Origin: Gambelia wislizenii
Lineage: Eukaryota > Chordata > Lepidosauria > Squamata > Crotaphytidae
Direction: 5' to 3'
Length of the DNA: 64,000 nt
NCBI GenBank assembly: GCA_030847615.1
Contig: JAUMIR010000003.1
Location: forward strand, 335,549,756-335,613,755
Numbering within the stretch: the first letter of the stretch is position 1; each line of letters opens with the position of its first letter. Positions 53,601 through 62,600 of the stretch are shown here, piece by piece. The notes below the pieces were generated by a model. That model ran no database searches. It was not told the DNA's origin and was given only the letters and a program-made list of their open reading frames with translations. The position numbers and the translations under genes were made by a program.

Positions 53601-56600
53601 TATGTGCGCCTTCGTTGTGATGTTGTCCGTCCGCACTAGCACTGGCTTGCCCCTGATCAGGTCCGTAAAGGCCAACAGTGCTAGCCATACCGCTCTGAGT
53701 TCCAGCCAGTTGATGCTGTGCGCCGCCTCCTCCCTTGTCCATTTGCCCTGGGCAAGATGTGGTCCGCAATGTGCTCCCCATCCTCTCAGACTGGCGTCTG
53801 TTGTGATCTGAATGGCGTCCGGCCTCCACAACAGGCGCCTGGTCTCTATCGCAGGAGAGTCCCACCATTCCAGAGAGGTCAGCACCTCCTGCGTCACCCG
53901 TACCTTCTGATGTCTCTTGAGGGCGATCTCGTTCTGGAACGGAAGCAGGAACCACTGCAGTGTTCTGGCGTGGAACCTTGCCCACAGCAGGCAATCAATT
54001 GCTGCGATCATGAGCCCCTGAAGTTGAGCGAGGTCCATGATGTCCACCCTGGTCTCGGAACTCACCTTTTGGATTGCCCGTTGGATGGCCTGGATCCTTT
54101 CCGAGGGCAGGAGTACCTGCCCCGCGACCACGTCTATCAAGGCCCCCAGATGCTGTATCCGCTGGGCCGGGGTTAACTGGCTCTTCTCGAAGATGACTTG
54201 GAATCCATGCGCCTGAAGGGACTCCAGAATCAGGTTTACGTCTTGGGCTGCCTTCTGATGAGAAGAGGACGGAATCAATAAGTCGTCGAGATAAGGATAG
54301 ACATGCAGCCCTAAGCGCCTCCAGCGCGCCACTAGTGCTACCATGACCTTGGTGAACACCCTGGGCGCCAATGAAAGGCCAAAGGGAAGGGCCTTGTATT
54401 GGAAGTTTCCTATTGGAAACGTAGGAAGCGGCGATGCTCTGGGTGGATGGGGATGTGGAGGTACGCATCCTGCAGGTCCAGTGACGATAGGACGTCTCCG
54501 GGCCTTACTGCCTCCAATATGTGCTTCAGTGTCTCCATTCTGAACTTCCTCTGGCGGACGAACCTGTTGATCCCCTTCAGGTTCAGGACTGCTCTCCAGG
54601 TTCCGTTCTTCTTTGGCACCAGAAAAAGGATGGAGTAGCACCCCCTGCTGCGTTCTGTGTCGGGCACTTCCTCTATTGCTCCTGCCTGGACCAAATGCTG
54701 AATTGCTTCCTCCATGAGGTATTGTTTGCGAACATCTCGCTGTCAAGGGGTGGGGATGAACCAACGTGGGGGCTGCTGGGAGAACTCTATCCGGTAGCCC
54801 TCCCGGATTGATTGGAGGACCCATCTGTCCGAGGTAGAGTCCTCCCACACCTCCACGAAGGCCTGCAGGCGGCCCCCCACAGGGGGGCTGGCATCATTGG
54901 TGACTTCTGTTGTTGCTCTTGGTGGTCTGGTTCTGGCTTGACTTTGGCGCGTCGGCCCGTTGGTTGTGCTTCTGGTAATGGTTGTCTCCCCATCGGGTAC
55001 CTGAAGGTTTGACATCTCGGGGCCTGTTCGTGGACGATCCAGTCGCTGGAGTCGGCTGTCCTCCTGAGGGACGAAAAGGCCTGTAACGCTTGGAGGGCCT
55101 CCTGTCCTCCCGCCTCCTGGCTGACGCCAGGGTTTTCTTCTTCTTGTCCTTGTCCTCCACCAGGACCGGTTCGAGGGACTCCCCGAATAGCTTCTCACCC
55201 AGAAAGGGGGATGAAACCAGATTCTGTTTGGACTTGAAGTCAGTGTTCCATGATTTCAGCCATACTTGTCTCCTCGCTGCCACTGTTGCGGCCTGAGCCC
55301 TTGCGCAGAACTGGACTGAATCCAAGGTATTGTCTGCCAAGAAGGCCAATGCCTTCTCCAGCTTGTTGAGATCCTGGCGTATTCTGGTTTGTGACCTGGG
55401 AGTGTCCGCCAGCGCATCCTTCGCCCATTGTCTCGTTGCTCTAGCCATCATGGTGGCGGTGGAGGAGGCACGGATAGCCAGCGAGAGTGCCTCGTGGGCC
55501 CTCTTCAGCGTGGTGTCCATCCGCCTGTCCTCGGGAATCTTCAGGGTCTCCTCTCCATCGCGGCAAAAAATTGCAGAGGATACCAGCTCTGAGACCGGCG
55601 CGTCGATGAGGGGCACCTGCAACTTGCTCATGATCTTCTTAGGCAGGGCGTATAATTTCTTGGCATGGCTAGGCTGCCCTTTAATCATGGCAGGCGATGC
55701 CCACTCATCACGTATTGTGCGCATCAGTGTGGCGGGGATGGGCATTTCAAGGGTTTCAGCCTGAGAGTCCGGGAAGAATTCACCGGATATCTCCGGTAAG
55801 TCCGAGTCTGGCTGTGACTGTTGGTTCTTGGGCAGCTCCAGCCCCAGAGTCCTCACCGCTTTCTTAAGGAAGACTGCAAAGTCGTCCATAGAAAACAGCC
55901 TGGCTGAGGGACGGGGTGTCTCTGAGGTGTTGGCAGTCTCTTCCTCTGATAACTCCCCCTCCTCTCTGTCAGAGTTCTCCAGGGGGTCGACCTCCTCCCC
56001 CTCTGAGGAATAAACTGACACAGCCTCTTCCTCCCCCTCGTGGAGGTGCTGAAGCCGCTTATGGCGCTTGCTAGGGGGTTGTTGGCCTGACTCCTCCTCC
56101 TGATCTGAGGCCCTGAGGTCCTCCCCGTCCGAGGGGTCCTCCTGCATGCTGTCTGTGGCCAGGTGGGATAGCGCGCGGTCGCTAGGACCTGGGGGCTGTT
56201 TGGAGGCCGGCCTCGCTGCTGCTGCTACCGCTGTGGAGGCCATTGCGCTGGCCGGGGGGCGCCTGCTCTTGCCCTTGCTAAGGCCGCCCCCCTTTCCCCC
56301 TCTCTGTGGGGCCTGGGTCTGGGTGCCCACCCGCTGGGGCCCGGTACCCGCTGGTGTGGGGATGGGGGGCGTCCCGCACCCCCTGGAGCTCTCCCCCCCA
56401 CCCTGGTGCAGGGAATCCCGGCCAGCCCTGTTGAAGGAGGCCGGTCGCCAGCCAGTTTGCTGCCTCCCAGGCCATGGAGGCTTTAAGCCACTCAGCCACC
56501 ACTGGGGGAATCTCCCTCCCCGTTGGCACCGCTGGGGGGATTTCCCTCCCCTCTGTCCCTGCACCTGGGGCCCCGGACAGACTCACTGCGGCCGCTGGCT

Positions 56601-59600
56601 GTGGCTGGGGGACTGGCTCTCCCGCGGCGTCCGGAGGGCCCAGGAGCGCCCGCGCTGCATCCTCCTCCCTGCTCTGGGGCTCGGGACGCACCTCCTCCTC
56701 CTGGAGGGGCCGCACGGGGGTCTCCTCTTCCCGCTCGTCCCTGCGCCCCACCGGGCGGGGAGGGAGCGGGGTGCAGCGCACGGCGGCCAGGGCGGAGGTC
56801 TTCCCCTCCTTAGCCGGCCTCTTCTTGCCACCGCTGCTCTTGCCTGCTGCTGCGCTGCTGCTGCTGGTTCCTGCGCTGCCTTTTGAACCCGGCTCCTCTT
56901 GGGCGCCCCTGCTGGCGCTGCCCTGCCGGGTCGATCGCTCGCTAGCGATCACCGCTGCAATCACTGCATCCATATCAGTTGGATTCATTTCTCCCCCTAC
57001 TCCCTCTCTCCACCAGGTAAGCCACCAATGGATCTTTAAAATTAAAAGGTTTTTTTTAAATCTAAATCAAAATGGCGGCCACCACGTGGAGGGGGGTTGC
57101 AGGGAGCAAAACAATCCACGTCCTACCAGGAGATAGGCAGGAAACAGACTGGCCAGCCGGGGGTCGTCCCTACTAGATGACCTCACCGGGGGCGGTCCCA
57201 AAAGTTTGTCTCCTGCCTACCTGGAGCAATGGGGAGGGACAACCCCAAAGCAGACGGATGCTCTGGAGCCCTCCCCACTGGGAAAAGGGGAAAATGCCTT
57301 TACTGTTGAAAAGAGGTATTTAAAAAAACACATCTTAGAGCAGCCAGACTAGTATCAAAGTTATGTAAATTTGTGTATACTTATACCTGAAATGCCATTT
57401 TATTATTATTATTGTTGTTGCAATGAAGGTAACAAATAAGAATGTCTAATGTGATTCTGTTTAACCCTGTCATATAAGAGAGAATACTGAAAACTTTCAA
57501 AATACCCAGGTTAATCTAAAGTTTATAACTAGTGGAAGAGCAATGTACATAGTAAATTAAAGAGTAACATAACAAAATGAGATTCTTACCTAAAAGGATA
57601 TGAAATCTAAATTTCACCAAAGAGATATATGAAGTTGAAGTATGGGAAACAAAGAATAGCCATTAGGAAATAAGCTGGTATTGTTCTCTAGAAATCGGGG
57701 ATCTCTTTGTTCTTGTAAAAGGTCAAGCATCGAGTTTTAAGGTGGGCAGGGCAAGTGCATGTGAGAATAGTGAGGCACCTTTTGCAAGTATGAGATCCCT
57801 CGGTGGGATGCCAAGATGGCTGCCAAGTATACCTCTAGGGAGATGAGAGTATCACAGCCACTAAGTCCAGCAAGAAACAAAGAATGTGTTTAATAAAATA
57901 ATGAACTGGATAGGCCTCAGGTCAGAAAATAAAGTTTGAAAACCAAGAACACTTGGTACAATCTCCATTTAGAAGACTTCAGAGCTGTCTCAAAAACAGG
58001 TCTTGAAGGAGATTTCAGTGACAGATTTGCTATAACATGAAGTTCAGATTGACAAGGTCCAACTGATGCATGTTCCCAATGCTAAGAGACAGGTTAGAAG
58101 ACTGAGTAACTTCTAGTTGGAATAACATCCAATGAAGTAACTGCAAGAAGAGGATAACTATAAGCAAGGTTGTTTCCAATCACTGTGGCATGATGCAGAT
58201 GTCTGCTATGACCCTTTAAGAAAATGAAAGGGGTGAATCCACAGAGGTGGTGATGAATCCAAAGAAGAATAAGCTATGTCTACTCTGCTGTAGTACGCCA
58301 CAAACTGGACATTGTGTGCTAAAATGAATACAACAATAGTTGGTAAGGGCAAGGGGGATATTTTCCATTCTTGGAAGCTGTATAATGTGATCAGTTGTGA
58401 CTTTCCAAGTGGGTAGCCATGAGGAATATTTTCTGTTTGATACCCCAATCCTAAAAGGACAAGATGAAATTGCATTCCAGAGTAAGTTCATCTGTGGAAT
58501 GAGTGCCTCATCTCTGAGAAAGTCATGCAAGTGGGGAGATCAAGTCAGGCTAGAAATATGTCAGGCTTCTTGATATAGAAGGCAATCACCTTCCCATCCT
58601 AGATACATTGGACAGCATGCCCCCAGAGAATGGGATATAATGTCCAGATGTTATTTTCTACCACCAGAAGGTCCAGCAAACTACAAGCCAAAGCAGTTTA
58701 GCTTGCAAAGTATTAATTCTGAGTTTTGGTTATCCCTCACATGAACAGAGATGCTTTGTTCATGACCTTGTAGAAATCAGAAGAAAGATGGAAGGGAGCT
58801 TGACAAAGTAGTTATTTTTCATCAAGTTAGTGATTGCTGAACCATGGCAGGCTGATCAAGATGAATATTCTTTGGGTAGCATGGTTGTTGGCAAACACTG
58901 AAGAATCAATTCAAGAGCCATTAAAACAAAACCAGCAGCTAATGTTGCTGCCATAATCCTTACAAGTCTCTGGGCACAGACTCATGCAAGCAGGGAAGCC
59001 AGGTAGGACCTGAAGTCTATCAAGCAACAAGTTTGCTTGGACAGACTGACAGTCTAGTAGGGTCCCAATGATTGTAAAAAGGCACCAGCTAGGACTTCTC
59101 CTAGTTCATACAAAAGCTTATGTTACTGAGTAGACAACGCATATGTGGGTTTGGAGAGTGAGCTTTATTATTAGTGAAAAGAAGCCAGTCAACAATGTAT
59201 GGAAAAGTAATGACTCCTACAATTTAAATATGTGCTGTTACAACTACCATGCATTTCATAAATACTAAAAAGATGAAATATAAAATTGGGCTACCACCAT
59301 ACAGTGAAATTCAGGAACTGTTGGTGGGACTGTTGTATGGCAATGTGGAAATAAGCAGAGACTGCTGGAGAAAAAAACAACCTCCCCTATGGAGAAGGAG
59401 ATGCCAGCAATGCAGACCACTCTCTCTTTTGTGTGTGTGTGTGATTAAAAAATTAAACATTAGGTGAAGTATACTACATTTCTTTGGAAAAGTGAAACAG
59501 TGAATTTCAAGACTGCAACAGGTCTTTTTGGAACTGAACACATCTTTCTGGAGAAAAAGACTTGAGGATAGATGATAGCAAGATAAACAGGAGACATCTG

Positions 59601-62600
59601 AAGGGAAAAGGCTACAAGGAGAACTGTCAGGCAAGGCAATCTATCAGTATCAAGGAATCAGGTCAGGTCAGCTGAATGCTTGGGTTTGTGATAATTCATC
59701 TCTTACCACTCAGGGTAGAGCAGGGGGATGTGCTATCTCAAAAAAAAAATGACTCACAATGTACTCCAAGAGGCATGGGAGCAATATCTTAGCAACTTTC
59801 TGTTGGGGGGAGAACCTCTCCTAAAATGACCCAGAGAGGGTTCAAGGTGAGGAAAATTGTCTCCCAAGGGATGTTGGGGAGGAGCATTTGGGGGTGAAAA
59901 ATAATTTATACTTTTGCAAAGGTGTGATCCTTCAAAAACCCCAGGGGACTTCTAACTACCAATATTGCCCCTCTTGACTTAGGATGAAGCTGCAGTTCAC
60001 AGAGATCTTCCAGGTATTAGCAGCATATGGTCGCTTTGAGGATGCTAGGTGGGATGATTGGTAAACACTTAAATACTACAATTAGTACTAAGGCCATTTG
60101 AAAAGATACAGAAATTGACACTGGGCCTGTAACTGATGATGCTAAAGCCAAAGAGGCAGACAGCATCAAGATGAGAAGTGAGCATGAATGAGAGTCCCTG
60201 ATCTGTGCCATGGTTGACACATATGGACATGGCAGAGAATATAAGAAGGATGTCTGGGAGGATAAGGCTATTTGTAAGCAGCAGTCCTCACTAGCTAACG
60301 AGCCTACTCCTGACATGCTTAATTCCTTGTCCTTTAGTGTAACAGACACCCCCCCCTGGATCTTTAAGAATGGTAGATCCAGGGGAGGTGTTTTAATGAT
60401 GGGCAGGGAAACGAACACAGGGGTTGGCCAGGAGGAGGCAGGGGTGGGGTTCAGGCAGGGCCTATTTTACCCTTTGCCGCCCCTGGCTTCCGGGCCTTCC
60501 AGCAGATAGCACCTGAAGGGAATCCCAGGTACCGGGATCCCCCTTCGGGGCTCAGGTGAGTCGCCCAGGGAAGCTGGTGGGATAGGTCACATGTGACCAT
60601 CTGCTCCAGCTGCCCCCGCATTCGGTCTCCCCCTATTGGTTCTCATACCTTAAGAAATAAACAAATAAATAGGTAAGATTACAATAAAGTGGCCCGTATT
60701 TCAACCCAATATTCTGTGTCTTGTCTCGTTATTCCATGCGTCAATCATTAAAAACTCTTATGGGCTTGGAGACAACATAAAAAGACATTAAATCAGTAAA
60801 ATAAAATAAATAAAACCTGGCAACGTTGGCAAGAATCCACTAGGTAGGCTTTTCCTAAGCGCAAGTGTCACAAAGTGTGTGACAGTGGGCACTCAATCCT
60901 GCCTTTGATACATTTCCTAAAGAGTTCTGCAACATCTTAAGCACCTGGATAACTGAGGAGCAGTGACCACTGAATAATAATCCAATGAAACAATGACAAA
61001 CTAAGGCAAATTGATGGAAAGGCATGAGGGACACACAAACACATTGAAAAATAATTGAAAATAGACAGAAAATGTTACTAAACATTGTCTCTGCTATGAC
61101 AGCTGAAAAGGAACTGAATTGTAAGGCAAGAGCCAATGCACACTGATCACTAGACAGGGATTTCTGTTCTGAAGTTCCCTAGCTTTAGAACATTCCAAAC
61201 GAAGTCTTGGGCAGACATAGGCCCATACTTGTGATATTCAGAGATCATAATAGGAGCAAGTACAGTTTCCAATGTTTAGGCTTCATCTTGGTATTAATTA
61301 CCTTATTTGGGCTAATAATCTTTAGGCGTCAACCCATAATCCATTTACTTGAAACCAGTCCTATAAAGTCAACATGAATTCTCTGGACCAAAGGGGGCAC
61401 TGACTGTGGCCTGAAAATATTTTGTACTGCCAACAAACAGATATATTAAACTGAATCAACAGAAACAGATGGACCTTATATCACTTTCTTTCAAAAACAT
61501 TTCAGAACATTTTTATATTGCTTTCATTTTCAAGAAATCCAAAAGCAATTCACAATAAAGAGATACAATAAAACCAGTACCTAATGAAGTAATACAATAA
61601 TAAAAACAGTAAACTCTATCCAAAAAAAGGGAACTAATTAAAAACCTGGGGTAATGGATAACATTAACAGTTCAAAACATCATCAGAAAAATGCCTAGGT
61701 AAACAGATGGATCTTCATTTGACAGTGGAAACACAACACTAGAAGCCTACTAATCTCGATGGGGAGGCCATTTCACCTGGTAGGAAGCACAACAAAGAAG
61801 GCCACTATCCACACAACTAATCAAGCCTCACTTGTGGGAAATATTAACCCTACTCTAAATAGCAAGTCCTCACCATACTGCATGCTGTGAGATCATCATT
61901 GCTTGGCAAAGTTATAAGCTAATTATTCAGTTACCGCTTACAGCTGATCAGAAGACGGCACTTGTTTTTGCTCACTACTGGAAAGTGCTGTGTTTTATGA
62001 GCTATTCTGACAGTCCACAACTGTGGACTGCAGCTAATACAAGATTAACAAAATGATAGCACTAGAAGTGTAAATAAAGATTCCACTTGCTCTCATTAGA
62101 ATATTTCATAAGGCAGAAACATCTGAAATTCAAGCATAAATCAAACTGTTTTCAACTTCATACAGCCCAGAAAAAAACCCAATCAATTAACCAAATGACT
62201 TTTGAAGCACACAACAGAAAATATTATTTACTTATTTAGCAACTAGGTCTGTTCTTTCTTCCATCATATAAAAACAATTATTTTAAGATCCAAAAACACA
62301 AATAACATATTCACTTTTGTGGAGAATTTTGTCTATTCAAACAGTTTAAAACATTACACACCTAGCCAACTTTGGCACTAGTATCAATAACCCAGTCAGT
62401 AAAGCAGAGGTTTTATGTGCTGTCTTAATTCCTATCAATTCTTAGCAATTCACAGAAAACTGTCAAGTAAAACTCTTGCTGATCCCTGACATTTCACGAA
62501 AAACAAACAAACAGCTAGCCTGTAAATGAAACATGGGCTTATGAAAACACCCTTTAATTCATATTAAAATTGCTGTTAATTTGGGAAGATGGTAAATGTA

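Larger units (their letters stand above)
51490..57290 (-). mobile_element. Nearly complete DIRS-type retrotransposon
   Basis: The 5.8-kb element has 117-bp inverted terminal repeats, an internal complementary region and no target duplication. It has three minus-strand genes in DIRS order: gag, overlapping reverse transcriptase/RNase H, then an overlapping tyrosine recombinase. Unlike LTR elements, these integrate through a circular intermediate using the recombinase. Three frameshifts, one nonsense codon and a lost catalytic Arg leave this copy non-autonomous. The near-identical inverted repeats still point to recent activity of the family. Confidence 0.93.

Noticed and set aside
53718..56886. 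Long plus-strand frames (up to 246 codons) in the DIRS element
   Set aside because: They are antisense to well-supported gag and pol genes and contain no recognisable domain.
60338..60747. Solo LTR with defined ends
   Set aside because: No target duplication could be found for any choice of TG...CA ends, so it is listed only as LTR-like with low confidence.
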